Positions 10,904 through 21,145 of a DNA stretch of 64,000 bases are shown piece by piece. This DNA comes from Tubulanus polymorphus (lineage: Eukaryota > Nemertea > Palaeonemertea > Tubulaniformes > Tubulanidae): assembly GCF_964204645.1 (NCBI RefSeq), contig NC_134027.1, positions 1,285,501-1,349,500 of the forward strand, given 5' to 3'. The notes under the pieces were generated by a model. That model was not told the origin of the DNA. It worked only from the letters and a program-made list of their open reading frames with translations, and searched no databases. The translations under genes were made by a program, and so were the position numbers. How positions within the stretch are numbered: position 1 is the stretch's first letter; every line of letters begins with the position of its first letter.

Positions 10904-13110
10904 GAGATGATCTGTTAATTACACTCATGGTTGTGCTGACTACTGATATGGGAGGTATGTATCCTATCTGGAGCCAATTTCACTTTGATTCCAACAACTA
11001 ATTTCTTATGATACTCCATTTCATTTTCCATTAGAAGGAACTGTGTTATTATGATTTGTCTGAGTGTCCGTTAATGTTAGTTGAACTGTAACCCAGAGAA
11101 GTGAACCGTGGATGTTATAACTCCACAGATGTCATGTATGTATCAGGACAACTTTCATTATCAATGAATATATGTTTTATTTTTTCATAATCTATGAAAT
11201 AGATGTCATTGAATCTGTTATTTTCATTTCAGTGTCCTAAGTTTAACTGTAAAGGATAGAACCGATAGCTGAATTGAATTCAACTCCTCCGGCAATGTTT
11301 GAGTCAGCTTCAGATATGAGTGGTATCTGTGTATGGAGACGAATTCAATTTGTGAGAATCTGTGAGATATAAATGTTACAATGTAGAATTTGTTATTCTC
11401 ATTTCAGTGTCCATCAATATTAAGCTGAACTGATGCAGAATGAACTTATAGATAATGAACTGAATTGCTGGAGTCAGCTACTACTGGTCTGTGGTATGTG
11501 TTTGGAGCCAGAAATTTAACAATGACTGTAATATAATCTCAGAGCTGCCAACTGTTACTGATTTTCAGTATTTGTAACGATTTTGTTACGAGAAATACTG
11601 ATTTAGTTAATTCACATTTTGATGAAATGTTACTGAAAAAAGCTCAATTTGTTGGTGATAACACTTTTCAGGGGTTGGCAGCCCTGTAATCTGATAAATA
11701 GATGTAATAAACAGATTGTTCTCATTTCAGTGTCCGATCAATGTTAGTTACACTATAAGGAATAGACCCAGTAGCTGAATTGAACTGAACTGATCCACAG
11801 TGAATATTTGAGTCACCTTCAGATATTAGTTGTATGTCTGTATGCAGACAAAATTCTATTTTAACAACTGAGTTTGTGTTTTAAATCTTTGAAATAAGTA
11901 GGCCTATAATATCATTGAATCTGTTATTTTCATTTCAGTGTTTGTCATTATAAGCTGAACTGGTAAATAATTAACGTACAAACTCCACTGGTTGAGTCAC
12001 CTACAGACACATGGTATGTGTATAGAGATTAATTCAATGAATCTGAAATACTTTGTTTCTTAGTTTTAAATGATTTTCCATTTTGTTTTAATCTGTTAGG
12101 AGATGAACTGAACAAATCAACAGTTCGAATTCTGTATCAATAAGTGGTATGTATGAAAACAGAATTTCAACAACTTATTTCATAATTTCCTGCAATAGAA
12201 TCTGATAAATAATTGCTATTGAATCCGTTGTTTTCATTTCAGTGTCAATCATTGTTCGTTGAACTGTAAAGAATGAATGAACCAACATCTTATTTGAACT
12301 GAACTCTACAGTCCATGGTTGAATCTATAGCTATAGACATACAGTACGTGGTGTGTGTGTATGGAGGCAATTTCAATTTAATTGAAACACTTGTTTCATT
12401 ATAATTATTAATGATTATTATGATTATCCATTTTGTTTTAATCTGTTTAGGAGAAACCTGAACCAAGGATGTTATATTGCCACAGATATCATGTATGTAT
12501 CAACGTCTTTCTGTTTTATTCCGTTTCTGTTCTGCAGAAGAATCTGAGATGATTATAATGTTATGGACTGAATGTGTTTTCCATTTTAGTTTCCATCAAT
12601 GTTAGTTGAACTGTAACTGATAGAAGAGAACCATGGACGTTATAACTCCCCACAGATGTCGTGTATGTATCTGTAGAGGAATCTTTGAGAGATAGATTTT
12701 ATAGAATCTGTTATTTTCAGTGTTGATCAATGTTAGTTGAACTGTAATGAGTAAAACCAGTAGTTACTTCACAGTCAATGGTTTAGTCAGTAACAATGTA
12801 TGTGATGTGGTTTGTGTATATGGAGACAATTTCATTATTTTCATTAATTATTTGTTAGGCAATGACCAATTGTCCATGGGATGACCGATTACTAGTAGAT
12901 GACCAGGGTTGACCAATTGCCAGATGACCAATTGCCAGAAATGATCAGGGAACAGTCAACATGTATGTATCGAGACAATTTTCTGTTGTTTTGAGGAATC
13001 TCATAGAATCTGTTATTTTTATTTCAGTGTCCGTCATCATGAGTTGAAACGAATATCTGATTTGAAGTGAACTCTGCAGTCATTCAACAGTTGAGGAGCC
13101 CTTACACATA
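10904..13110 (+). other. Cluster of ~100-nt repeated exon-like units
   Basis: At least six degenerate units start after a TTTTCATTTCAG|TGTC acceptor (exon starts near 11233, 11409, 11732, 11939, 12242 and 13028). They contain TTAGTTGAACTGTAA-type sequence and end at GTATGT-like donors followed by a TGTATGGAGAC-type motif. Stops occur in all frames of the units I translated. Copy 2 of the unit lacks this cluster entirely. A hAT-like MITE sits in one intron (11540-11686). Confidence 0.5.
11540..11686. mobile_element. hAT-like MITE, 147 bp
   Basis: Terminal inverted repeats CAGAGCTGCCAAC and GTTGGCAGCCCTG are flanked by a direct TAATCT (11534-11539 and 11687-11692). CAGRG termini resemble hAT elements, but hATs usually make 8-bp duplications, so the class is tentative. 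It has no coding capacity. A second copy is at 15050-15236. Confidence 0.7.
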
Positions 13111-13220
13111 TATAAGTTACGTATTAGTGATATTTACCACTGACAGACAATTAAAACAACTTGTATTATAATGATTTGCTGTTTGTGAATGAACTTGAGA
13201 ACAGTCGCTACTCCTTAATG

Positions 13221-13375
13221 CTATCAGTTACAGCCACCTTTTGATAGAATCTCTGTCTAAACCTCTTGCATGATCATCTCTATCTCAATTATAATATAAT
13301 AAATACTAATCCTTCATTTTAACTCTCTTCTATTCTAATACATTGTATGAGTCAAAAGATGGTTGTCATCGATAG
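13221..13375. mobile_element. Palindromic MITE, CAGCCACCTTTTGA family, copy 1
   Basis: Ends CTATCAGTTACAGCCACC and its near complement GGTTGTCATCGATAG enclose an AT-rich middle. Related copies lie at 14821-14913 and 54671-54780. Confidence 0.6.
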
Positions 13376-14124
13376 AATTAGGGACGCTATACAGCTGGCT
13401 AATTGTCATAATCTAAACCCTTTTCACTGCATACTCTGTGACCCTCCACTTCAATACATTTTAATTGATTCAATTGCACCAACTTTTTATTTTTATTTTT
13501 CATGTCAGCGTCAATCGTTTTTACCTGCTGCAGGTAGAAATGAATCCACTGCTTGAGTGGCTATAAAAGTCGGTGGTGAAGACAAGTACACTCAATTGGA
13601 GACAATAATTTCTTTGAGATCTGACAGTGGTAGGAATTGTAACATTTTAATAAATAAGGGGTACATCTAGAAATTGGAAGACACGTTTTAATTGATATCT
13701 GTTATTTTACGTGTTTCAGCTTCAAGTTCATCCGAGTTCTACCAAATGAGATTATTCACCCATGAAGACTCGACTGATTCATACCCACATAAGGTAGTTG
13801 TACTTTCATTTTTATTAAACATTTCAATAATTAAAATTGGCGCTATTAAGAAGAAAAAAGAAATTCATAAATTGCATTATTTAAAGTACTTTGATTTAAA
13901 ACCTATTCATAAATAACAATGCGGTACCGCTGCATAATAGATGGCACCACTATACGGTCGTTGGTACTACTAGACTGGTTACCTGTATAATAAGTACAAT
14001 ACAATGAATTTTATTCGCACGGTGTCGGATGTATTGGCATTGAAGCGCTCACTTATAATTCTATTGTATTGAATGTAGACCCAGAAAACCACGAAGGCTG
14101 CATTACGATTGCACCTTACACACA

Positions 14125-14297
14125 GGGCCACCTTCGGTTATCGGAGTCAGTCGACTTATAGTAGTCCCGGAACTCGGGTGCCGAGTAACTCATGTCAAAT
14201 GTCGGAACTATATTCCGGAAATAGTTCGAAAATCAAGCGCATTCGGTTATTAGTTCCAACCACTAGTCGACTAGCTACCGATTACCGAATTTGGCCC
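14125..14297. mobile_element. Palindromic MITE, TTCGGTTATCGGAGT / CCGAATTTGGCCC family, copy 1
   Basis: It runs from GGGCCACCTTCGGTT to CCGAATTTGGCCC and shares internal GTCGACT, TTCCGGAAATAGTTCG and AATCAAGCGCATTCGG with copies at 50488-50626, 52051-52260 (reverse), 55393-55540 and a fragment at 55748-55806. Several copies are preceded by CCTCGCTTGCCA. Confidence 0.65.
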
Positions 14298-14368
14298 AGC
14301 CTGTCTAACTCTGGATTCGCAACTGGCAACCGAGTTAAGTGCTTCTCGCTAGCCAGGTTGCCGCTAAG

Positions 14369-14465
14369 CGGCCACCAGTCTATAATATTAACCCAATCAC
14401 ACGTTGTTTGTCACTCGCTGATTCGCTACGCATCTGATTGGCTAGATATATAGACTGGTGGCCGC
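14369..14465. mobile_element. 97-bp palindrome with GCGGCCACCAGTCTATA ends
   Basis: GCGGCCACCAGTCTATA at 14369 is the complement of TATAGACTGGTGGCCGC at 14449-14465. The diverged copy at 51885-51993 keeps CCACCAGTCTATATA, ATCAGATGCA, and CATCTGATTGGCTAG. Confidence 0.6.
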
Positions 14466-14820
14466 TTGACCATTGAGGCAAGCGAGGATGGTTGCGTGAC
14501 TTATCGAAATGTTCGCTTGCCACAGCAGGAATACCGTCCAATGTAATAAGTGTTTATGTATTTATTGTAGGAATGCCTGGTGATGTAGATCAAGTTCACA
14601 GAAACTGAAAACAGAAAGAAACCTGGCGGAATCTATTGTGTATAAATAAATATATTTATTATCGTGTTGTGTTGTTTATTCTGAGTGCGATCTGTGGTGA
14701 TTCAACCACTTGGTCCTCTCAAGTTTTTTCCCCATCCAAATGTTTGAATCCGTTTGCGCCGTTTTGACTGAAGTGATCTTTAAATTTGTATTAGTTCTAA
14801 GACTTAGACAGGTCTTAAAT

Positions 14821-14913
14821 TCTTTCAGTTGCGGCCACCTCTCGACAAAAATCTATTGTACTAATCCTTAAAAACTTCTAATCGCATGCGTCGAAAGGTG
14901 GCTGTCATAGATG
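14821..14913. mobile_element. Palindromic MITE, CAGCCACCTTTTGA family, copy 2
   Basis: GCGGCCACCTCTCGACAAA on the left is the diverged complement of CGAAAGGTGGCTGTCATAG on the right. It lies just past the polyadenylation site of copy 1. Confidence 0.5.
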
Positions 14914-15049
14914 GAATTAGAGATATGATCAATGTCTAAGATGAATACAATTGCGTTTAATTTGAAACTGCTAAACAGTTGCAGTAAGAGTTAAATAACG
15001 ATCATCGCTGTATCTATGCTTTTGATGCTCGTTCCACTCTCAGTAATTA

Positions 15050-15236
15050 CAGAGCTGCCAACTGTTACTGATTGCAGTATTAGTTAGTATTTTATAACGA
15101 GAAATACTGATCTGATTTGTGAAGGTCTTGCCGTTGATTACTGATTAATTGAACATTCCTTTCATATTTCAATGAAACGTTACTGAAAAAAATTCAATTT
15201 GCTACTGATAGGACTTTTCAAAGGTTGGCAGCCCTG
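15050..15236. mobile_element. hAT-like MITE, 187 bp
   Basis: It has the same termini as 11540-11686 (CAGAGCTGCCAACTGTTACTG, GTTGGCAGCCCTG) with an internal length difference. Flanks TAATTA and TAGTTA are compatible with a diverged 6-bp duplication. Confidence 0.65.
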
Positions 15237-15716
15237 TAGTTATCTTGGTCTCGCAACTTTACCACCTTAGTACCGGCGACGCATCACTCGTAGTCCTCCC
15301 CTTCCATGCCGCGCATTTAGCTATCCTCGCTTGCCGCGTTTAATTGGATGCGTTGTTTTTGTACCAATAAATGGGCGCCAATTTAAACCCCGGCAAGCGA
15401 GGATTTATTTGCCACCGTTTGCTCCAGTACTGTGCCATTGTCAGTTAGACTGGGTCTGAAATGGTGGTGGCAAGCTGCAGGTCTGGACTGCGCGACCAAC
15501 ATTTTCCATTCCTACATCCGAAATCTACACGTTTTCTTGGCAGTTTGGTTGGTTTTTGTTCGAACGCGCCTCTGGTAGTAGACTGGTTGCTAGTTTACAT
15601 TAGACTGGTTACCGGTCTCTATCTTTCATTAGAGACCGGTTGTGCCCATCCTCCATTTTACATTTTCGATGCATGTCAAATAAGGTCAAACATGTTAAGT
15701 AGCAAGTTACTTCCTG

Positions 15717-16031
15717 AGGCCTTTTTATGAACCAGCAAAATCGAAATAGATTAGCTATTTAGATTATATAGCCGATTAGTGTCAATTAGCATAACCGGGT
15801 ATGTTGGTTGATAAAAACGCCAGGTATAAATTATTCAATTATGGCCTCTACCGAGAACACCATATCGGTTGGATTAGATAATCAGCATACTTGCTCGCCG
15901 AGCGAGTATGCTGAGTATGCTAATCGATTATGATAACCTATGTTCATAAATGACGGATTGTGACATAATCCATGCTCATAAAAACGTTTTGCATACTCGA
16001 ATATACTAATCGAGTGTTCATAAAAAGGCCT
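15717..16031. mobile_element. Palindromic MITE with AGGCCTTTTTATGAAC ends, 315 bp
   Basis: Perfect terminal repeats AGGCCTTTTTATGAAC and GTTCATAAAAAGGCCT are flanked by a direct CTG (15714-15716, 16032-16034). The insertion is confirmed by its absence at the matching point of copy B (near 20763). The core holds the palindrome GCTCGCCGAGCGAG, shared with the two elements at 20046-20699. No ORF of transposase size. Confidence 0.85.
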
Positions 16032-16040
16032 CTGGTTAAG

Positions 16041-16350
16041 ATGGCGTCTCTTCGAATCTGCTTGGCTTCGAGCGATATTAAAATTGTCCTTTATAATGGA
16101 CGGAAAGACATTAATTGCTGTAAGTATCAGATAAATCCGCTGATAATTTACCTGGTACTCGAAATACCAACTAACAAGGATCGAAATCTAATGCGAGGTG
16201 AGCTCTGCCGCGACCGTCACTGAATACAGAACATTCTGAAGGAACAGAGGACATCCTTCCTATAACTACCGTTCGTGGGATGTATTTAGTGAATTGATGT
16301 TTTAATACAGTGTTGTAAAATGACTATATTTAGTATCTGAATAAAGTTTA
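16041..16350 (+). other. Small transcription unit, copy A
   Basis: It begins at AAGATGGCGTCTC, a YY1-type motif containing an ATG, has a good donor GCT|GTAAGTATC at 16119/16120 and ends with AATAAA at 16340-16345. The ATG frame starts MASLRICLASSDIKIVLYNG. Copy B at 20768-21145 keeps the ATG, donor and AATAAA but its frame stops after 18 codons, so a conserved protein is not supported. It may be a short non-coding RNA gene or the 5' and 3' ends of a decayed gene. Confidence 0.35.
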
Positions 16351-17324
16351 CAATTGCTGAATTCCTTAGTGCTTTGTTAGATCAGATATTTGGATCCACC
16401 TCAGCCTACTGATTTCCTGATACAGACAGCAAGTTGGGACAGTCAAATTAAGAGATTTGGTCAAGACAGGTTACTCAGATCACACTTGAAATTCGCAATA
16501 TCCTCTCTCCTCATGGACCACACATTGTCAATGTTGACTTTGCTAGAAATCGATTATAAAATTCATCACGACCAATTCTTTTTCACTGAATTCAATATTT
16601 ATTGTTCACTTCTGGTACAAAATCTTGTTCAGCCCCTGACAAGAGAATAAACAATGACACTACGTATTTCATGACATAGAACAGTAGTTTTTTTTTCATC
16701 GACAAATTGGGACGATCCTGATATCCCTGATTTGAATGATAGTGTCTTTAGAATCATAAAGACCATGTCTCGACCAGACAGATAATCCAATCACAATTCA
16801 AATTGAAGGCTCGCTAGTGCAGTTATTCACAGAATCCAGCTCTTTAAACCTCATCAGTTTATCAGAATCGAGGAGTTTCACCGCCTGTTATTTGGAATTT
16901 CATTTCATGACAGCTAGTGCTGATTCTTTATTCTCTTTGATTACTGCATGATGTTATCATTCTGAAATTAAAATACATATCACACTTATAATTAAAGCTG
17001 GATTGACTTTACAAATTAATGGTTCAGAATCCATTTTTCAAACTTACCTTGATTAGCATTTGATTCTCTATATATCGTCAGAACATGGACTCAGAGTGTT
17101 TCTTTAATGGTTAAGAATGTCTCTTTAACCAACATCCCCCTAGCCTGCTTCCTACATATTCCTTCCCTTTCCTCCTGATTACCTTTGATCCCCACTGCCT
17201 AGCAGCTAACAGCTGCTGCTATTTTATCTGGTTTACATGTTTTGCAAATAGTGTCTGTTATGCTATAGTTGTTCTTTTAATTGTTTAACTTCTTCATCTG
17301 AAATTTCATTATTCTCATTTCAGT

Positions 17325-17465
17325 TTCACGCAGGAAATGGTTCATGAAAATCTGCATTGAGACTGGGACGAAATGTGAGACGGATGAAATCTGCATGAAC
17401 AGAGATATACTTAAAGATCCCCATTTTATCCATCGGAGTGAATGTACATCCACTACTCACAGGTA
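17325..17465 (+). other. Candidate coding exon with four cysteines
   Basis: Acceptor TATTCTCATTTCAG and donor CACAG|GTAGCA bound a 141-nt segment open in one frame throughout, with residues including KICIETGTKCETDEICMN. Joining it to a possible next exon at 17717-17819 (acceptor ATGTATTTTCAG, donor CTCTAG|GTGATC) gives a stop after three codons. No start exon is identified. The family is unrecognised and it could be chance. Confidence 0.3.
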
Positions 17466-18473
17466 GCAAACCTACAAACGCTAAACACTCATCCCTGGGC
17501 CCTGATTCAAAAATAAAAATAAAAGATTAAATTAAGAATTAACAATTTTATGAATCAGTGATCAGTTTCATAAAATAAGTCCTAAATTAATTTTAGGGGT
17601 TTATTATTTCATATTGAAATGAATTCTTCATGTTTATGCAATTCTCATTATCTTTCATTGCAGCATTTATATATTCATTTTTAATCATACATGTGAAATA
17701 TATAATGTATTTTCAGGGAAACGTAAACAAGAAAGGAAGGGAAGAAAGAGAAGGGAAGAAAGAGTTGGATGATTAATGCGCACTTATTCTCCATTCGAAT
17801 TCCTGTATTCGACTCTAGGTGATCATCATACGAACGAGATATAGAAAAAAAATATTACTGAAGTCATCTCTATATTTTAGTCTCAATTTGTATTTCAAAA
17901 TTCAATTTACTAAGTGTGTAAGTCATCATTTGGAAGTATAAGTCATAATTTGGATAAATTGCCACATTACTGAATTCATCCCTATTTTCTAGTCTCAATT
18001 TGTATTCAGTTTACTTCAGATAACGTAATTTGGTTTAATCACAAGTCGTCAACATTATAATCAATGTAACTACAGTGACTACATTATTGTCCTTTTATTG
18101 AGAAATGTATGTTAATTTTTGATTTCTGGGATAAATCAAAATTCAAATGTTATCATTTTTTGTATCAAAAATTGTAAAAAATTGAATAACTTGTGTGCTA
18201 TTGAAACATTCAGTTATGGAGAGTTTTTAGCTCAGAAAACTTTGAACCTGTTTATACAAGTGTTGTAACAAGTGTTGAACAATTCAAAGATCATGTTTTT
18301 TATACTTTGTCATGTTAGAAAAAATGTTTTCTAGTATATTGATGTTTCTAAAAAAACATATGATTCAACTTGAAAGGCCAACAAGCCTTCTAATAAAACT
18401 AGTTTGTCATATATATATTACTTGGTCATTGTCAAGTTTTTTTTAAAATATTTTGGTTTTCTCAGCTTTCTCT

Positions 18474-18839
18474 GGTGGAAATTTCTTCGTGGAATTCCTC
18501 TTCTATACAAGTTCCTCCTCAGACTGTTTTTATGCGAGAGTTTATAACAACCGGATCCTCAGAAAATGGTCGGAGTGCCAAGTCTTCGATTTAAGATCAC
18601 CAGTCCTATCTGAGACCATAAGTTCAATAGCAAGTTTCACTAGCGATTCCAACAGCTATAGGATGGAACAGTATTATTATATAGGTCACCACTGTGCAAT
18701 TGAGCCCAGATCATCAGAAAAAGATAGTGAAGATGTGATGGGATTCATTGAAAATTTTGCATATATAATTAATTCATTGAACGACTTAATTTGTATGATT
18801 TATTTTTTGGGAATTTTCGAATTTGTCATCAATAACTAG
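18474..18839 (+). CDS. Unrecognised ORF behind an acceptor site
   Basis: An open frame of about 120 codons follows TTTTGGTTTTCTCAG and ends in TAG at 18837-18839. Residues include SSSSDCFYARVYNNRILRKW. The upstream candidate exon 17325-17465 is in the wrong phase to join it. No domain, paralogue or polyadenylation signal nearby supports it, so it remains a weak candidate. Confidence 0.2.
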   Translation, partial: GGNFFVEFLFYTSSSSDCFYARVYNNRILRKWSECQVFDLRSPVLSETISSIASFTSDSNSYRMEQYYYIGHHCAIEPRSSEKDSEDVMGFIENFAYIINSLNDLICMIYFLGIFEFVINN

Positions 18840-20011
18840 TATATATTTCTTTTCAAGTTGTGAGCGATCTAGTTCTCTGTCGACCCATTGAAAATGAATC
18901 GACTCTGACCTGTAGAACTGGACCCAGGGAGCTGAATCTCGCGTGCCACAGCAAGATACAGAGCTCTTCAATGTCTTAACCTTCAGGTGCTGCCCCTAAA
19001 CAAATCAATAGCGGTAAATCTGTGAACTAACTTATAGCTCGCTTGCCAGAGTAGAATCATAGCGAGCTGTCTAAAACCTTGAACCGTCTAGTGCTGCCCC
19101 TTAATCAATATGTATCGGAAAAGTGAATTTATTACTCGCATGCCACAGTAGTTGTGTAGTTGGAACATGATGATAGACTCGTTTTTCTGTGCAGCTATAA
19201 CGGGAACTATTTCAGATCTGATAATGAATATAAACTCAGTCACAGTTCGATAACAAACGCCGCTGGGTGGAATTGAAGTAAACAATTAATCGTGTTGAAA
19301 TTGAATTTAGTTTAAGATATATTTTCGTGGTAGTTTTTATTTTCAAGCTGTTTACGTTCACTTCAAATGATGAAACGATGAAACCATATTAAATACATCC
19401 CTGTTTTAGTGGGGATATTGAGTTTTGGTCCTTTCTTCTAGAAACATCAAATAGAAAGGCATTAACTGAACCCTATGTCTTTAACTTCAGGAGTCTATAT
19501 GGAGTTTTCGGATGCCTCTTTTCCTCACTTCTTGCATTCGTCACTATTAGAAATCTGGACAAACTGAATTCAATTCGACGAGGCCGAAGAACAGAAGACC
19601 AAAGAGTGATCTGCAATAGCCGCAGGATTCGTGTTGGCTTGAATCGGTGGGAGGCAATCAAACCCCGACACGTGAAGATGTATCCTCAAAAATGGATACC
19701 GGAACGCTTCCCTGGTTCACGATGATTAGTCAGCAGGGATAACTCTTGGGCGGGGCGTGATCGCGTGAATAGCCCAAACTTAACCTTCAGAGTTCACTGT
19801 GCTACAGCATACAACATCTGATAACTTGCATAATAAAGCGCGGCGTGCATGAAAAGAATTGTATAAATGCGAGCAAGATTCCGTGCCCTGGCAATCGAAC
19901 GCCGGAGTGGAGGTATTCCATACACTGGTAGGTGAGTCTGAGCATAGACTGGTTGTCTGTCTCATATAGACCTGTAACCAGTCTAGCCACCTCACGATCA
20001 GTCTACACTGA
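18840..20011. other. Intergenic sequence with decayed repeats
   Basis: No gene is supported. Scattered copies of a GCTTGCCACAGTA-like motif occur near 18945, 19045 and 19140. A small hairpin AGACTGGTT...AACCAGTCT spans 19947-19986. Short ORFs on both strands show no domain. Confidence 0.4.
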
Positions 20012-20045
20012 AAATAGACTGGTTGCCGGTCTCTACCTTCAGTTA

Positions 20046-20387
20046 AGGCGTTTTTACGAGCATCCGATTTTTGCGATCGATTTCGTGAACGATTTGCTCC
20101 GATCTTACGATCGAATCGAACGTTCGTAAAAATGACGATGGATTTGGCTAATCACATGACATAAATATGGCGACGTTGAGGAAAAATGTATGGTTTTGAA
20201 CTACCCGGTGCTGCCATCCTGGAAATCAAATCGCCAAATCGCTCGCCGAGCGAGTTGGTCGATTTCAAAAATCGATCGGAAAATCGTGTTCGTAAAAACG
20301 CCGATCGTGAAATCGATCGCAAAAATCGGTGCTCGTAAATGCGTTCCTACGATCGATCGCAAAAATCGGATGCTCGTAAAAACGCCT
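20046..20387. mobile_element. MITE with AGGCGTTTTTACGAGCA ends, 342 bp
   Basis: Terminal repeats of about 35 bp start AGGCGTTTTTACGAGCATCC. The target duplication is TTA (20043-20045, 20388-20390). A subterminal GATCGCAAAAATCGG block is duplicated at the right end. The core has CGCTCGCCGAGCGAG. Long overlapping frames on both strands arise from the palindrome and are not genes. Confidence 0.9.
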
Positions 20388-20398
20388 TTAGAGACCGG

Positions 20399-20699
20399 AG
20401 GCGTTTTACGAGCACCGATTTTTGCGATCGATTTCACGATCGGCGTTTTTACGAACACGATTTTCCGATCGATTTTTGAAATCGACCAACTCGCTCGGCG
20501 AGCGATTTGGCGATTTGATTTCCAGGATGGCAGCACCGGGTAGTTCAAAACCATACATTTTTTCCTCAACGTCGCCATATTTATGTCATGTGATTAGCCA
20601 AATCCATCGTCATTTTTACGAACGTTCGATTCGATCGTACGATCGGAGCAAATCGTTCACGAAATCGATCGCAAAAATCGGATGCTCGTAAAAACGCCT
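20399..20699. mobile_element. MITE with AGGCGTTTTTACGAGCA ends, 301 bp, opposite orientation
   Basis: It is nearly the reverse complement of the element at 20046-20387 without the duplicated subterminal block. The target duplication is CGG (20396-20398, 20700-20702). Removing both elements restores TTAGAGACCGGTTG, which matches copy A (TTAGAGACCGGTTG near 15630). Only 11 bp separate the two insertions. Confidence 0.9.
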
Positions 20700-20767
20700 C
20701 GGTTGGTCCCATCCTCCATTTTCGATGCATGTCAAACATGTCAGTATCGAGTTAGTTCCGGGTTAAA

Positions 20768-21145
20768 ATGGCGTCTCATCGAATAAGCGAAACTAAGAGT
20801 AATATCAAAATCGCACTAGAATGATTGATTACAGTAAATCAGCTGATAATCTATGAATCATAAATGTAATCAGCAAACAAACGGAAATATAGAGACCGAA
20901 GAAAAGGCATTAATTGCTGTGAGTATCGAATTAATCCGCTGATATTACTCGGAATTCAAATAGCCACTAATGAATTGATACTTATTAATTTTGTAGGTAA
21001 GAAAAAGGGATCAGCTGTGATAGTCATTCTGAGGGAACTTGGCTGAAGGGCGACATGGTTTCTTTGTCAACCATATGTAAAATATATTCACTCAATTGTT
21101 TTGTTTCTGATGATGTGAAAATGACTAAAGTCTGAATAAAGTTTA
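20768..21145 (+). other. Small transcription unit, copy B
   Basis: It keeps ATGGCGTCTC at the start, a donor GCT|GTGAGTATC (20918/20919), an acceptor TTAATTTTGTAG ending at 20996, and AATAAA at 21135-21140. The ATG frame stops after 18 codons. The conserved architecture relative to 16041-16350 suggests transcription without a conserved protein. Confidence 0.35.

Larger units (their letters stand above)
1..14670 (+). ncRNA. Duplicated spliced non-coding transcription unit, copy 1 (5' end outside window)
   Basis: I infer one long plus-strand transcription unit from ordered splice signals shared with a second copy at 46350-55065. Exon-like segments with a pyrimidine-rich AG acceptor and a GT donor include 83-229, 489-646 and the 265-bp-spaced series to 1971, an exon from 2081 running into a 46-bp repeat, 9225-9271 (paralogue 53949-54013, both with GTGAG donors), 13509-13629, 13720-13793, and a last exon from 14571 with AATAAA at 14645-14650. 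The repeated exons are 158 nt, not a multiple of three, and have stops in all frames, so I read it as non-coding. A short frame does run across the last three exons (13557-13629, 13720-13793, 14571-14588), but its first ATG is at 13746. Whether all parts belong to one RNA is inference. Confidence 0.55.
13509..14670 (+). other. 3' terminal exons of copy 1 with polyadenylation signal
   Basis: Exons 13509-13629 and 13720-13793 have acceptors CATGTCAG and GTGTTTCAG and donors GTAGGAATT and GTAGTTGTA. The last exon starts at 14571 after TTTATTGTAG and contains AATAAA at 14645-14650. One frame stays open across all three in splice phase, ending ECLVM-stop. Only 22 codons remain after its first ATG, so I do not call a CDS. 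Confidence 0.45.
15584..17070. repeat. Segmental duplication, copy A
   Basis: It aligns by eye in direct orientation with 20012-21730. Shared landmarks are TAGACTGGTT and CCGGTCTCTA, CCATCCTCCATTTT, ATGGCGTCTC, CTGAATAAAGTTTACA, ATACAGACAGCAAGTTGGGA and TTTTTCAAACTTACC. Differences are largely MITE insertions: one in A (15717-16031) and two in B. Confidence 0.75.

Noticed and set aside
16390-16650. 86-codon ORF
   Set aside because: The paralogous segment near 21190-21430 has indels and stops, so the frame is not conserved.
20190-20578. Overlapping ORFs of 117 and 125 codons on both strands
   Set aside because: They mirror each other across two opposite MITE copies and reflect palindromic sequence.
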